Below are positions 12,286 through 23,903 of a stretch of 64,000 nucleotides of DNA, piece by piece. Source of the DNA: Limonium bicolor (taxonomy: Eukaryota; Streptophyta; Magnoliopsida; Caryophyllales; Plumbaginaceae). The position numbers were made by a program, and so were the translations under genes. Position 1 is the first letter of the stretch; each line of letters begins with the position of its first letter. The notes under the pieces were generated by a model, which worked only from the letters and a program-made list of their open reading frames with translations, was not told where the DNA came from and did not search any database. The DNA lies in assembly GCA_023374045.1 (NCBI GenBank), contig CM041780.1, positions 38,889,030-38,953,029 on the forward strand, written 5' to 3'.

Positions 12286-12622
12286 CTTGTTGAGTAGAAT
12301 GAATGCTTAGGAGAGAGTAGAACAGCACAAATTTGCACAAATCGAACTCAAAAACCCCCAATTCGGAAGTTAGGGTTCGAACAGGAATGCTCCAAAATCG
12401 GGCAGTTTTGTGAGGGTTTCTGCTCGATTTTCAGGCCTAGAGTAGTAGAGAATCGAAAGATGAACAGATTGATACTAAGAATGGATGATTTGGTGGAGTT
12501 TTGAGGGAGTTATGGAAGATTGGAGAGGAGGAAGAATGGGGGCGCCGCGGTGTCGAGAGGAAGAAGATGGAGTTTGGGTATTTTAATGTCCGCGCGCCTC
12601 TTTAATTCCGAATTTTCGAGCT
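12286..12622 (-). promoter_or_regulatory. Putative internal promoter and 5' UTR for the envelope-like gene
   Basis: Reading down the minus strand from the palindromic array come a GC-rich CGCGCG segment, ATTAAAATA (12579-12587, TATA-like), a pyrimidine-rich leader and the splice donor at 12285. The order of array, TATA-like box and leader repeats that of the LTR promoter. Transcription is inferred. Confidence 0.45.
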
Positions 12623-12928
12623 GTCCGAACTTCGATGTTCGGACAGAAGTTCGGACGCATACCTGAGATAAGCTTCGTATTGTGTCCGAACTTCGATGCT
12701 CGGACCGAAGTTCGGACATCCCGTGTTTGCCTTCCGCTAGATTTCCCGTGTTGAGTCCGAACTTCAATGTCCGGACTGAAGTTCGGACATAGCCTCTTGC
12801 ACAGCCCTCGGACTCTCGAACTGAGTCCGAACTTCAATCTTCGGACTGAAGTTCGGACATACTGGTTTGCGCAGGTCTCTATCTCTCGAACTGAGTCCGA
12901 ACTTCAATGTTCGGACTGAAGTTCGGAC
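12623..12928. repeat. Internal palindromic array, five about 70-bp units
   Basis: Units start at about 12623, 12683, 12754, 12824 and 12894. Each contains GTCCGAAC, an inverted GTTCGGAC (or one-base variants) and a further AAGTTCGGAC half site. Several spacers share CTCTCGAACTGA. The array lies between the pol stop and the envelope-like gene and is homologous to the LTR arrays of the same element. Confidence 0.9.
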
Positions 12929-13106
12929 ATCCCCAAAAATGCACCTCTTTGTTTCTTTTCGAGCTCAATTCACTGCAGCAAAGACATTATCCTAAAGCAA
13001 AACTAAAAACAACATAAAAACACAAGATTAAGGTACCGAAAACACTGGGTTGCCTCCCAGTCAGCTGCTCTTCTTTAATGTCTTTAGCTAGACAAATCCT
13101 GCTTGA

Positions 13107-15458
13107 TCAATCAGAAGAGGTGTGATGAGCAACTCCACAACAGCCTACAGTGAATTCCTTCAGCCTTCTCAGTTCTTTTCGCATTCGCCAAGAGAATTTC
13201 TTTTTCACGTTTGAACTCGTCTCTTGAGAATTTATCTTCGATGTAGGCTTGGGTTCACTCTCCACAAAGAATATTGCCTGCAAGGGAAAAAGATTAAGAT
13301 CAGTACCAAGATAGCTTTTTAAACGAGCACCATTTACCTTAAATGTTTCTCCAGCCTTATTTTCCAGCTCGTATGCTCCATACGATGTAACTCCTACAAC
13401 TCTGAAGGGGCCTGCCCAGTGTGATTTTAGCTTCCCAGGGAAGAGACGTAGTCTAGAGTTAAAGAGCAGCACCAGATCCCCCACTTTGAAGTCTCTCTTT
13501 TGAATCATCCGGTCGTGGATCTTTTTGGTGCGCTCTTTGTAGATCTTAGAGCTTTCGTACGCCTGGTCCCTCAGTTCCTCCAACTCAGAAAGCTGAAATC
13601 GCCTCTTCTCTCCAGCGTCATGTAAATCAAAATTAAGAGCCTTTAAAGCCCAATAGGCTCTGTGCTCTAGCTCAACTGGGAGATGACAAGCCTTCCCGTA
13701 TACCAGCTTGAAGGGGGACATCCCAATGGGAGTTTTAAATGCGGTTCTATAGGCCCATAGAGCATCATCAAGCTTGACAGACCAATCCTTCCTGGAGGAA
13801 TTGACTGTCTTCTGAAGAATCCATTTGAGCTCTCGGTTGCTCACTTCTGCTTGCCCATTAGTTTGGGGGTGATAAGGCAAAGCTACCTTATGAGTCACCC
13901 CGTACTTAGTCATCAGCGAATTAAAAGCTTTGTTGCAGAAATGAGAACCTCCGTCACTGATGATAGCTCTTGGCACTCCAAATCTGGTAAAGATGTTCTT
14001 CTTCAAGAATTTTACCACAGTTTTAGCATCAGCAGAAGGGCAGGGGATTGCTTCGACCCATTTGGAAACATAATCTACAGCAACAAGGATGTAGTGGTTT
14101 CCGTGAGAAGAGGGAAATGGGCCGGTGAAGTCAATACCCCAGACATCAAATAATTCCACTTCTAGGATTCCCTTCTGCGGCATCTCATGCCTTCTTGAAG
14201 TGTTCCCCATTCTCTGGCAGTTATCACAGTGAGTACAGAAGCGGTGGACATCCTTGTGTAGAGTGGGCCAGTAAAAACCACACTCTAAAACTTTAGCAGC
14301 AGTCCTAGTAGGACCGTGGTGACCACCTGCCTCTCGAGAATGGCAGAACTCTATCACACTGTTCACCTCTTCATCAGGGAGGCATCTTCTGATTAGACCA
14401 TCGGCACATACTCTGAAGAGATAGGGGTCCTCCCAAACATAATGACGGGTCTCAGACAGAAACTTCTTCCTCTGGTTGTAGCTTAGATCATGGGGAACCA
14501 ACCCAGAGGCAAGATAGTTAGCCAAGTCAGCGTACCATGGCTCTTTGACTTTCCCAATTACAAAGACCGTTTCGTCGGGAAAGAACTCATTTATGGGGAC
14601 CCCGTCATCTGGAGTCTCAAGCCTTGATAAATGGTCTGCAACCCCATTCTGCTTCCCTTGTTTATCAACCACTTCCAAGTCAAACTCTTGGAGAAGCAGG
14701 ATCCATCTCAATAGTCTGGGCTTGGAATCATTCTTTTGAAACAAATACTTCAAGGCGGAGTGGTCGGTGTGGGCAATTACCTTACTCCCCAGCAGATAAG
14801 GTCTGAACTTGTCCAGAGCGAACACCACAGCAAGTAGTTCCTTCTCAGTGGTAGTATAATTCTTTTGAGGCTCCGTCAGAGTTTTACTGGCATATGTGAT
14901 GACCCTCAAAATCTTATCCTTCCTTTGACAGAGAGCAGCACCTACAGCGAAGTCGCTAGCATCAGTCATTACCTCAAAAGGAAGGGTCCAGTCAGGGGGA
15001 ACCACAATGGGGGCAGAGATGAGTTTATCCTTGATGGTCTGAAAAGCCTTCAAGCATTCTTCTGAAAAATGAAATTTTACATCCTTCTGCAGGAGATCAG
15101 ACAAGGGCTTCGCGATTTTTGAAAAGTCCTGGATGAACCTTCGATAGAACCCCGCGTGACCCAGAAAAGATCTGACTCCTCTGACTGAAGTGGGAGGAGG
15201 TAACCCCTCAATGACTTCCACTTTTGCCTTGTCCACCTGGATGCCGTCTTTGGAGACCCTGTGCCCAAGCACTATACCCTCATGTACCATAAAATGGCAC
15301 TTCTCCCAATTCAAAACCAGGTGGGTCTCCTCACATCTGCTTAGTATCTGATCCAGCTGATCCAGACACACATCAAAATTCTGGCCATACACTGAGAAGT
15401 CGTCCATGAAGACTTCTATGCTTTTCTCAATAATTCGCTGAAAATGGCCATCATGCAC
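13107..15458 (-). CDS. pol: Athila pol: RT C-terminus, RNase H and integrase
   Basis: An open frame of 783 codons in the Athila-like element. Near residues 15-25 it holds the RT catalytic motif as FMDDFSVYG. RNase H follows with Asp166 (TDASDF), Glu206 (TEKELLA) and Asp232 ([10 protein letters not shown]). The integrase has a His/Cys zinc-binding module (His372 and His381 region, then Cys408/411/414) and a complete catalytic triad: Asp443 (WGIDFTGP), Asp502 (SDGGSHF) and Glu538 ([10 protein letters not shown]), with D-35-E spacing. A basic tail ends at TGA near 13107. No chromodomain is present, as expected for Athila. The RT N-terminus lies upstream in other frames, so the full polyprotein is interrupted, but this half looks recently functional. 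Products would copy RNA to cDNA and insert it into the nuclear genome. Confidence 0.93.
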   Translation of the reverse strand: MHDGHFQRIIEKSIEVFMDDFSVYGQNFDVCLDQLDQILSRCEETHLVLNWEKCHFMVHEGIVLGHRVSKDGIQVDKAKVEVIEGLPPPTSVRGVRSFLGHAGFYRRFIQDFSKIAKPLSDLLQKDVKFHFSEECLKAFQTIKDKLISAPIVVPPDWTLPFEVMTDASDFAVGAALCQRKDKILRVITYASKTLTEPQKNYTTTEKELLAVVFALDKFRPYLLGSKVIAHTDHSALKYLFQKNDSKPRLLRWILLLQEFDLEVVDKQGKQNGVADHLSRLETPDDGVPINEFFPDETVFVIGKVKEPWYADLANYLASGLVPHDLSYNQRKKFLSETRHYVWEDPYLFRVCADGLIRRCLPDEEVNSVIEFCHSREAGGHHGPTRTAAKVLECGFYWPTLHKDVHRFCTHCDNCQRMGNTSRRHEMPQKGILEVELFDVWGIDFTGPFPSSHGNHYILVAVDYVSKWVEAIPCPSADAKTVVKFLKKNIFTRFGVPRAIISDGGSHFCNKAFNSLMTKYGVTHKVALPYHPQTNGQAEVSNRELKWILQKTVNSSRKDWSVKLDDALWAYRTAFKTPIGMSPFKLVYGKACHLPVELEHRAYWALKALNFDLHDAGEKRRFQLSELEELRDQAYESSKIYKERTKKIHDRMIQKRDFKVGDLVLLFNSRLRLFPGKLKSHWAGPFRVVGVTSYGAYELENKAGETFKVNGARLKSYLGTDLNLFPLQAIFFVESEPKPTSKINSQETSSNVKKKFSWRMRKELRRLKEFTVGCCGVAHHTSSD

Positions 15459-16104
15459 CGCTGGAAGGTGGCTGGTGCGTTGCAGAGACCAAATGGCATC
15501 CTCCTATAGGCAAACGTGCCATAAGGGCAGGTGAAGGTGGTCTTCTCTTGATCCTCTGGCGCAATGGGGATCTGGAAGTACCCGCTGTATCCATCAAGGA
15601 AACAGTAGTACTCCTGCCCAGCCAGCCGCTCTCCAACATCTGGTCGATGAACGGCAGCGGGAAATGGTCCTTTCTCGTGGCCTCGTTCAACCGCCTGTAG
15701 TCTATGCACATCCTCCAGCCAGTGGTCTGTCTTTGAGGCACCAGCTCTCCCTTATCATTGGGTACCGCCACAATTCCTCCCTTCTTGGGAACGACTTGCA
15801 CAGGAGAAACCCAGCGGCTGTCAGAGATGGGGTAGATGATGCCCGCATCCAGCAGCTTTAAAACCTCAGCCTTCACTACTTCCTTCAGGTTGGGATTCAA
15901 TCTCCTTTGGGGTTGCCTCACTGGTTTGATACTGTCTTCCATGTAGATCCGATGAGTGCAGAACCCTGGACTGATCCCTTTTATGTCTGCCACTGACCAC
16001 CCCAACGCTCCCTTGTGCCTTCTCAATACCTCCAGAAGTCTGCTTTCCTGCGAAACAGACAAAGAAGAAGAAATAATAACCGGCAGGGCGCTACCCTCTG
16101 CCAA
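15416..16104 (-). pseudogene. pol: Athila reverse transcriptase N-terminal half, two frameshifts
   Basis: The frame from 16104 contains the RT fingers region: HKGALGWSVADIKGISP, PISDSRWVSPVQVVPKK and GWRMCIDYRRLN. It slips near 15628-15635, where two extra bases separate it from the frame with YYCFLDGYSGYFQIPI and [16 protein letters not shown]. It slips again near 15435 into the frame carrying the catalytic FMDDF. The parts are collinear and otherwise complete, so this is one RT broken by two small indels. It is typical of an aged but not ancient copy. Confidence 0.88.
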
Positions 16105-16136
16105 GAAAGCATATTTAAGATTTGAAGGGAGAGTTT

Positions 16137-17243
16137 TTAATTCAAGGTAGGGGGTTTCTCTACTGAAGGAATGAGCCTCTGAGTAGGCCTGTCCAGTGGC
16201 TCCACAGGAGGAGCATGAGGGCGAAAATAGGTTCGTCCCTGGTTAAGCTGCTGGACAACAGTAGCTACCTCAGTGCTCTCCTTATCATCCTCAATCGAAT
16301 GGCATAACACCTGTTCTAACAGATCAGAATTCTCAAACAGGAAGGAAGAGTCATTAGTACTTTCAGCGACAAATGCATCATAATCATCAGTGTAGTCGAC
16401 ATCAATAGAAAGTACAGCATGAGAAGAAGCATTCGTTCTCATCATTTTGGTGATATCAAAACTAAGCTCCTCATTATTAAATTTCAGGGTGATTTTTCCT
16501 TTGTCAACATCAATGACAGTTTTAGCAGTTCGCAGGAATGGTCTACCCAAAATTAATGGTACTTCAACATCCTCATCCATATCCAAAATAACAAAATCAG
16601 CAGGGAAGAAGAAGTTACCAACACCTACCACAACGTTCTCAACCATACCACGAGGTTTGATTGAGGAACGATCAGCCAATTGCAAATTAAAATTAATAGG
16701 GATAAGCTCACCAGCATGAAGCTTCCTAAACATCGAATATGGCATCAAATTTATGCTTGCTCCAAGGTCGCAGAGTCCGTACCCACAGTCCATGTCTCCA
16801 ATGGTGCAAGGGATGATGGGCTGGCCTGGGTCTCCACACTTCGGAGGGAGCTTCTGCTGGATAGCTGCAGAGCACGTCTCTGTCAGCTGAACAATCTCCT
16901 TTTCCTTGAACCTTCGCTTGTTAGAAATTAAATCCTTCACAAAGCGAGCATAGTTAGGCATGCTTGATAGCATCAATTAAGGAATGTTAATAGTAAGCTT
17001 TGAAAATACACTCAGAAATTTCCCAAATTGATCATCAAGTTCTTTTTCTTTTAATCTATTAGGGAAAGGAAGGTCCTTAGGAACCGCCTTACCCTTGGAG
17101 TTTTTAGCATTCAAAATAGAAGGGGAAGAAATAGGAGCCTGGGTCTCCTCAACAACTACCTCAGGAGGGGCTGAGGGCCCTGATGGTGCACCAGTGCTAG
17201 AAGAAGGGCGACCGGTCTCCTCATCAGCTTGATCCTCAGCCAC
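16137..17243 (-). pseudogene. Athila gag C-terminus and aspartic protease
   Basis: From 17243 a Pro/Ser-rich linker leads to LPFPNRLKEKELDDQFGKFL, a conserved Athila segment just before the protease. A frameshift and stop at about 16977 break the frame. It resumes with MPNYARFVKDLISNKR and the protease core CDLGASINLMPYSMF, where the Asp in DLGAS is the catalytic residue, then the flap and ILGRPFLRTAKTVIDV. The protease would cut the polyprotein. The stop near 16137 separates it from the RT frame that begins before 16104. Confidence 0.85.
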
Positions 17244-17256
17244 TTGTTTCTATTGA

Positions 17257-18825
17257 TTAATTGCTTCCCACTTCGTAAAGTAACTGCTGCCACCTTTCTG
17301 TATCTGAGCAATCCTCTACTACCACGGTTTCTGAGACCGTCACTGCCTTCAACTGAGCTTTAGGATTGGGGTCTGTTTGGGAAGGCAGTGAGCCAGACGG
17401 TCTCTGCTGTAGGAGGAACTGAGTCAACTGACTCATCGTTCCTTGCATCTCAACCATGGCGTTCTCAAGCTTCTGCTGGCCAGCTGCCAGGTTCTGATTT
17501 ATCACTGTTTGTTGCTCTTGAGAGCCATCAGTTTATCCATCATCTCCTTAAATTAGCATTATTCGAGCTCAGTGACGATGGCTGAGCTGGAGACTGTTGT
17601 GGCCTAAACTGATTGAATGGGGCCTAACAAAACCGGGTGGTGCTCCCTGACTTGCCCTCTGAGGCTGCATCTGCTGTGAGTTGAGGGCATTATTTGGATT
17701 ACCGTACCTCAGGTTTGGATGCTGGTTCTGCATCCAAGGCTGCCTGTTGTACTGACCAATTACATTTGCCTCCTCCTCAGTCTGCCTCATCTCAGCAACC
17801 ATCGGGCAGTCTTCGTAGTCATGGCTGTCTCCACACTGAGAACAGCATACTCATTCGGACCAGAGACACCTGCTTGACGTGCTTGCACAGATGTCTGTCC
17901 CATAGTGAGCCTCTCGAGCATCTTCGCCATATTGCCCACTGTGGTACTCAGATGGGCCTGCTCAGCAGCAATCTGCTCCATCATAGGATCTGGAGCCCGA
18001 GAAGGTCTGCCCAACTGTGAAGACCCTACCACCACTGTTGCTCCACTGGCGGAGCTCCTCGCAGTAGGACTCCATGGCTGACATAAATTCCTCTCCACTC
18101 TTAGCCAGCAAATTACCACCCAATGCAGCTCTGACCTCGGCTCTGTGCTCATCTCTCAGCCCTTGGAAGAACCCCTGGGCCAAAGATGTCATGTTCTGAC
18201 CGTGATGCGGGCACTGGCGGAGCAGCTCCTTGAACCTATCCCAAGCTTCACAGATCGTCTCGTTGCCGGACTGTCTGAAAGCGGTCAGATCAGCTATCAT
18301 CTGCCTGGTCCTGGAGATGGGGATATACTTCTCATAGAACCTCTCTGTCAGCAGCTCCCAGGTAGTGATGATACCTGGTGGTAGACGGTGGAACCACTTC
18401 GAGGCTTCCCCTGATAGACTGTGCTGAAATAAGCACAGCCGAGCATCCTCAAGCCCCTGAGACATCCCCAGCGAATCCAAATGGACTAAGAACCGATGGA
18501 CATGGTCGAGTGCATCAGCCGGGTCTGCGCCTGAGAAGGTCCCTGCTGGATGATTTCTCACAGCATTTGTTGATGGCTTGGTTTCAACTTTGCCATTCTG
18601 CTGTTAATTCCGCTGTGAGGTTAGGTAGAGTCACAGGTCCTCTTCTAGGAGCAGCTGGCGGGCGATTAATTCTTCCCAAAGTGGACTGCTCAGCATTGGC
18701 ATTGGGATTGGCTGTCCGTTATTAGCCATGGCGAAGGTGAGTGCTCTTCTTGCTCTTCGAGCTGTACGGTTGATCTCTAAGTCTAAGTTGAATCTTGGTG
18801 GACCTCGAGATCGAGTACCGTGCAT
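17257..18825 (-). pseudogene. gag: Athila gag, frameshifted
   Basis: Pieces in several frames: 18825-18631, 18561-17962, 18152-17787, 17802-17569 and 17505-17257. The 18561-17962 piece holds the capsid region typical of the Retrotrans_gag domain: WFHRLPPGIITTWELLTERF, EAWDRFKELLRQCPHHG and QGFFQGLR. Downstream are Gln/Pro-rich and coiled-coil-like segments (QQKLENAMVEMQGTMSQL). No CCHC knuckle is obvious. Gag would form the particle packaging the RNA. Several indels disable this copy. Confidence 0.83.
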
Positions 18826-18911
18826 TCACCAACACCTGCACAGTTAAACAAAACAAATCAAATAAAATAAAAACAATTGACAACCAAGGCAAAGGACTTG
18901 ACAAAGTCAAG

Positions 18912-18929
18912 TCCCCGGCAACGGCGCCA
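18912..18929 (-). other. Primer binding site, Athila type
   Basis: The minus strand reads TGGCGCCGTTGCCGGGGA three bases inside the 5' LTR (which ends at 18933). This is the Athila-lineage primer site, complementary to tRNA-Asp in described elements. Confidence 0.9.
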
Positions 18930-19972
18930 TTTTGCAAACAGGTAATTGATCTACTAAAACTAAACAATTAATCTAGAAAATAATAAATCAATAAGTCTGT
19001 CGGGTTGCAAAAATCCCGGTCACTATAGTATAGAAAGTTAAGCAACCAAGTATCGAACCGTGGGACTTGAATAAATAAGCCTAAGTCCTATCCTAAATCC
19101 TAAGAAAACTGCAAATTCAGGGGGGTTGTGAATTGTTTTTGAATGAATCGAATAAATGCAAATCAGAATTGAAATAAGCAATCAGTAAAATGAATGATGA
19201 GTTTGATTGTACGAGTGGAACTCCGGGTTCAGGTTGTTCTTTCTTGATTAAATCTAGTAACTTCTACAACTTAATTATGAGAACGGAAAGGCCAATTCTT
19301 TCTATCTCTTCAATGCTAAATCCTAGTTCATTGAAGAGCTCACCTATCAGGACATGTCAACTCTAATCTAGCAGTTGGCAAAACACATACAGGCGGAATA
19401 AGCACAAAGAATTGTTAGCGTTTGTAGGAAAGATTATCTATCCGACTAATCCTTCCCCAAATTCCCAGGTTAATTCGAACTCCCTACTAATCACCTTGTC
19501 TGGTCTTAATAGGCTTCGCAGAACAACTCTATAACTCGCGAAATTAATAGAGAAGAAAATTGATAATCATTAACCTGGAAACAATCCGTTACAGCCTCAT
19601 AATCAAATTGCAGAATTCTTAACTACACTGAATCCATCTTGAACAACCCTACCCCAGAGTTAAATCCCTACTAGCCAGACATTGCCAATGAAAAGATAAA
19701 TACAATCAACATAGAAACTATCTAAAGGAAGAAAAACCCTTTTGTTGATTGACTATCCAGAATCGGTGGATGCAGGTGCAAGGTTGAAGATGATAGTCGC
19801 ACTTCCCTCTGTCGATGCTCCTCCAGAACGATGATGGAATGATTGGTGAATGTGGATGAAGGCGAACCGATGCAATTGGCGTGGATGATTGGAGAGAACC
19901 TCGTTTATCAGTGTGGAAGGGAGTGTTGTAATGATCGATGATGCGTGAATGCCTTCTCCCTCTGATTAGGTC

Positions 19973-19982
19973 ATTTAAATAG
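19973..19982 (-). promoter_or_regulatory. TATA-like box of the Athila-like LTR
   Basis: CTATTTAAAT on the minus strand follows the palindromic array and precedes a leader-like region. The identical box is in the other LTR at 8629-8638. It is the best promoter candidate, but no start site is known. Confidence 0.5.
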
Positions 19983-20039
19983 ACCTTTCTCTCTCTTTTT
20001 CCCTTCAAAACGCCGAGTTTGTGCTGTAATTTTCGTGCC

Positions 20040-20289
20040 GTCCGAACATTGGTCCGAACTTCAAAGTTCGGACACAATGCTTTGAGCGCTTCAATTCAGA
20101 AAGTTCGACCTGTGTCCGAACTTTGATGTTCGGACACAAGTTCGGACATGCTCCGTACTTCAGACCTCCGGCTTTTCTCAACTATGTCCGAACTTCGATG
20201 TTCGGACCGAAGTTCGGACATCCCATCAGGCGCAGCATACAAACTCTCGACTTGCGTCCGAACTTGGAAGTTCGGACACAAGCTCGGAC
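20040..20289. repeat. Palindromic array in 5' LTR
   Basis: Counterpart of 8696-8943 with a few substitutions, including GTTCGGACCGAAGTTCGGAC near 20197-20219. Small differences from the other LTR leave the palindrome arms mostly intact. Confidence 0.88.
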
Positions 20290-20537
20290 ACACCTTAAAA
20301 ATCCTCTAACTTCTTCATTTTGACTCCGATTCGACCCCCGTTTGTTGCATTACCTCCCTTGTGAGTTAATCTAGTGTTTCCTTGGCTTTTCTCTGCATTT
20401 AACATAGAAAAAGTGTATCAAGCCTTAACAAACAACAAACCACAGAAAAACGCAAGATAAGTGTGGAATAGTATCAATTCGCGTATACAAATTAGACATT
20501 AAAGACCATTAGAACCATTCATATTTCACACTCATCA

Positions 20538-20542
20538 GGGGG
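20538..20542. other. Target-site duplication, right copy
   Basis: GGGGG directly follows ..CACTCATCA and equals 7589-7593. Confidence 0.85.
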
Positions 20543-21213
20543 CCATCTCTCCCAATTGGTTTTATTCCACTCTTGAGTTATTTGGTCTATGGGAATCATC
20601 TTCTGAAATGGTGGAGAATAACTGTCTACCACGGGTTATGGATATTAATGTCACTCCTGGTCCTTTGTGACTACTTAAGTCTTTCTCTTCTTAACCAGAA
20701 TTGGTTCTAACATCAACAATGAATGCTTACTAACTATGGTGTGACTACTTAAGTGGATGACTTGGTTTGGAAGTTCTATATCTTTGTCTGTTTTCTTTCT
20801 CTTTAACTTGATTGTTTGAAGTGCTTTATCTGTCTTACTTTTAGGAGTTTGTTTCATGTACTGTTATTTGAGAGTATGTTTTATAGTTTGTTTTTTGGAG
20901 AATTGTACCAGTTCCATTCCAGGGAACTGACTCACCCCTCGGGGTGGGATGCTTGGTTTCATCTTGCAGGTACAAATTGATTTACAGGTGGCCACGAAGA
21001 ACATGAGTGATTGGGATGGGATTAGGTTTATGGAGAGGTGACTGTATTTATTATTGATTTGTTTATATTTAAGTTTTCTCGAAGTTCAGACCGAACTTAC
21101 TTAATTGTAATGGTTGTAACTGGTGAGGTGGTACCGGGTGTTTGGAGCCCGATGGTCTGTAATCGCCATTAGAGATTTTAGTCCGCTGTATTATTTTAAA
21201 TAGGGGCGTTTAC
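20543..21213 (+). mobile_element. Second part of the long LTR
   Basis: Continuation of 2691-7588 across the Athila-like insertion. It has an LTR-end character: two adjacent palindromes (GTTCC..GGAAC at 20911-20927 and CACCCCTCGGGGTG at 20933-20946), then a T-rich stretch and GGGGCGTTTACG just before the primer site. The exact terminus is uncertain because the final CA appears mutated. Confidence 0.5.
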
Positions 21214-21218
21214 GGAAG

Positions 21219-21230
21219 TGGTATCAGAGC
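21219..21230 (+). other. Primer binding site, tRNA-iMet type
   Basis: TGGTATCAGAGC follows the long LTR. It is followed by CGGAGTTACGCTCCG, an inverted repeat with 5-bp arms next to the primer site. Confidence 0.8.
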
Positions 21231-22245
21231 GGAGTTACGCTCCGAACCCGAGAAAACAAGCCGAGTGAAATACTTAGATGTAGGGTGCACTTAAAACTGG
21301 GGAACTGGGGTAGAATTGGGAGTTGAGGACCCAGTAAGGACACACTCCTAACCCTTTTTTGGAATTGTGAACGATTCCCTTACACGCTTTTCTTTTGTGA
21401 ATGTCTGTTGAGTGTGATTGTTTTTCTTTATTACCGTCCCAACAATAAACTACAGAAAATATATATATACAATATATAAGTTTGGTCGTCCTATATTAAG
21501 TACGATAAGATTTTGGTTGAGATAAACCAAAATATTAAGTTATTGTTCAAAAAGTATGTTCATGGAGAATACATTGCTAAAAAAAAAAAAAATGTAATCC
21601 TTTAAAAGCTAGTACACAAATTCCTGGAATGGTAAAGAATACTGTTGGTGAAAACAATATCCAAATATAACTTTAAATAACTAAATAGTATTGATATTAT
21701 GTGAAAGTACTTCAAACTCCTTTAAAGTTTGAAAATAAATATCAAGAATTACTTGGTACAAAATTGTTGCCTAAAGGTAATGTTTGGATAAATCTTAAGT
21801 CTAGAAAATATTAAGCTAACAAGAGCTAGTAGCGTATTAGAAAGATCAGCATCTGAACTTGTAAAACACATAAAACGCTATGTTACATTAGAAGAAAACA
21901 CATTAAACCTAACCACCTACGGGAAGTGCCTGGTGCGAAGAACTCCTAGGCTGAAAGTAGTGGGGGTGCACACCACTTTGGAAGTTTAGGGGCTAGACAA
22001 GCCTTGTCATCTAATTGTAAAAATCTTCTACGCATTGATGGATGTGTTGAACTTGAGGGGAAGTGGTGGTAAGAGTTACCATCATGAAATCTTGAGCTAA
22101 GGATATTTCATTGCTAACCACAATGAACAAATCAAAATTTGTATCTTAGATCGGTTTAAAATGTTCATAAATGTAAAGCATTTATTGAGTTAAATCTTGG
22201 TGGAAAAATTACCTATTATGGAGGAAAGGAATTTAAATTTGGGTA
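21231..22245 (+). mobile_element. Leader or internal remnant, no coding sequence
   Basis: About 1 kb of AT-rich sequence after the primer site and up to the assembly gap. No gag or pol segment is recognisable. A GGTGCACACCACTTT word near 21965 echoes the palindrome at 7418-7436. Confidence 0.5.
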
Positions 22246-22745
22246 NNNNNNNNNNNNNNNNNNNNNNNNNNNNNNNNNNNNNNNNNNNNNNNNNNNNNNN
22301 NNNNNNNNNNNNNNNNNNNNNNNNNNNNNNNNNNNNNNNNNNNNNNNNNNNNNNNNNNNNNNNNNNNNNNNNNNNNNNNNNNNNNNNNNNNNNNNNNNNN
22401 NNNNNNNNNNNNNNNNNNNNNNNNNNNNNNNNNNNNNNNNNNNNNNNNNNNNNNNNNNNNNNNNNNNNNNNNNNNNNNNNNNNNNNNNNNNNNNNNNNNN
22501 NNNNNNNNNNNNNNNNNNNNNNNNNNNNNNNNNNNNNNNNNNNNNNNNNNNNNNNNNNNNNNNNNNNNNNNNNNNNNNNNNNNNNNNNNNNNNNNNNNNN
22601 NNNNNNNNNNNNNNNNNNNNNNNNNNNNNNNNNNNNNNNNNNNNNNNNNNNNNNNNNNNNNNNNNNNNNNNNNNNNNNNNNNNNNNNNNNNNNNNNNNNN
22701 NNNNNNNNNNNNNNNNNNNNNNNNNNNNNNNNNNNNNNNNNNNNN
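22246..22745. other. Assembly gap, 500 N
   Basis: Exactly 500 Ns, so a fixed-size scaffold join and not a measured distance. The long ORFs reported through it are artefacts. Adjacency of the two flanks is not proven. Confidence 0.99.
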
Positions 22746-23903
22746 ATACACTAACCTTAAGGAGTAAACCCTAGGTTAAAAATGTGTTTTAAGGTCTTAT
22801 AATGAATATTTACCTTGAAGTCTTAAGGTAGGCTTGGATATGAATCAAGAAGGACTCCTCTAGCCCTTGGAGAATAGAATCAAGCTAGAAAAGTGGATAA
22901 AAATGAAGCCCCATGAGTAGTAATTTTCGGTAATGTGGAGAAATGGTGGAAACCTAACTTTTCTTACATATTCTTTACCTTAAGAGAATGGAGAAGCTAA
23001 TGCACCCTCCAAGCTTATTTTTCCCCCTTCAATGGAGATTTACCATGGCTCCAAAATGAGGCTTTTCAAATTTTGAAAAGATAGGAAGCAAGGCCTTGGT
23101 CTAACTAAGAGAAATCTATGCTTTGTTTTTGATTTGGAGCTAAAATGAGTAAGTTATGGACAAATGAAGGTGGTGGAGCCATGAGGGCTGCTTGGACGGC
23201 TTTAGAACAGAGAGGAGAAGAAGAGAACCATGGAAGAAGAAGAGGAGAGAAGGTAAGCTTAAAAGGTAAGATTTCCTTTTTATAAAGCAAATAGTACTAT
23301 TCTCTCTTTTACTCTTCTTTTCCTTTAGTTTCTTAGTCATGTGGTGACTCCCCACATTAAAATCGGCCACCCCCCTTATAATCAAGATATTTATGGTCTT
23401 GGTTGACCAACTAATTGACTTATGTTGACTAAAACTTAAACTAGTCCCTATTTGGCACTGTTCACAGATTAGTGCACATATTTGTGAAATTTTTGGTTTC
23501 CCATTGATTTAGACTTCCTAATGTGATAATAATTAGCACACATGTTGATTAAGATGTAATCATGGGCATTTAGCCACTCAAAACTCATTTCTAAGACAAT
23601 TTCTCAAAAAGGTGCTTTAAGGAGTCTTAAAGCACATTTTGTGTTTAAGCTTGTTTTTGAGCTTGGTTTTCTTTGCTAATTGATTTAAAATGTCCATTAG
23701 CATATTACTAAAGTCTTATAATGGTATTTGGGTGCTAATGAAAGCCACTCCAAGCTTAGAGCACATTTTTGCCTTAATTTCCCTTAAGGCATTTTCTTGT
23801 GTTTTCCTTGGTTTAAATTGTCTACCAATCTTTCTAAGGCATATTTTAGCCTTACCACATAATAAATTGATGTTTACTTAGAATACTTAGGTTTGGGGTA
23901 TTT
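22746..23903 (-). mobile_element. Chromovirus-type LTR fragment
   Basis: The minus strand starts ..AATACCCCAAACC at about 23903 and matches the LTR at 751 closely, including the hairpin at 23612-23635. The final bases of the terminus are replaced by the Athila-like LTR start. The other end is lost in the gap. Confidence 0.75.
23612..23635 (-). other. Conserved LTR hairpin, copy B
   Basis: GTGCTTTAAG and CTTAAAGCAC flank GAGT (plus-strand reading). It lies about 270 bp from the LTR end, as in the other copies. Confidence 0.85.

Larger units (their letters stand above)
7594..20537 (-). mobile_element. Complete Athila-like LTR retrotransposon (12.9 kb)
   Basis: Two LTRs of about 1.6 kb (7594-9183 and 18933-20537) have TG..CA ends, a GGGGG target duplication, a primer site at 18912-18929 and a purine-rich tract beside the left LTR. 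Gene order on the minus strand is gag, protease, RT, RNase H, integrase, then an envelope-like ORF, which is the Athila order. The LTRs differ by scattered substitutions and small indels, so the insertion is fairly recent. Coding parts carry several frameshifts, yet the RNase H-integrase half is open for 783 codons. It inserted into the long LTR that ends near 21213. Confidence 0.93.
18933..20537 (-). repeat. 5' LTR of the Athila-like element
   Basis: This 1,605-bp LTR matches 7594-9183 throughout. As the 5' LTR of a minus-strand element it carries the promoter. A palindromic array at 20040-20289 lies about 57 bp upstream of CTATTTAAAT (19973-19982), the likely TATA box. Confidence 0.92.

Noticed and set aside
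22197..22754. Long ORFs on both strands across the N run
   Set aside because: Artefact of reading through 500 Ns.
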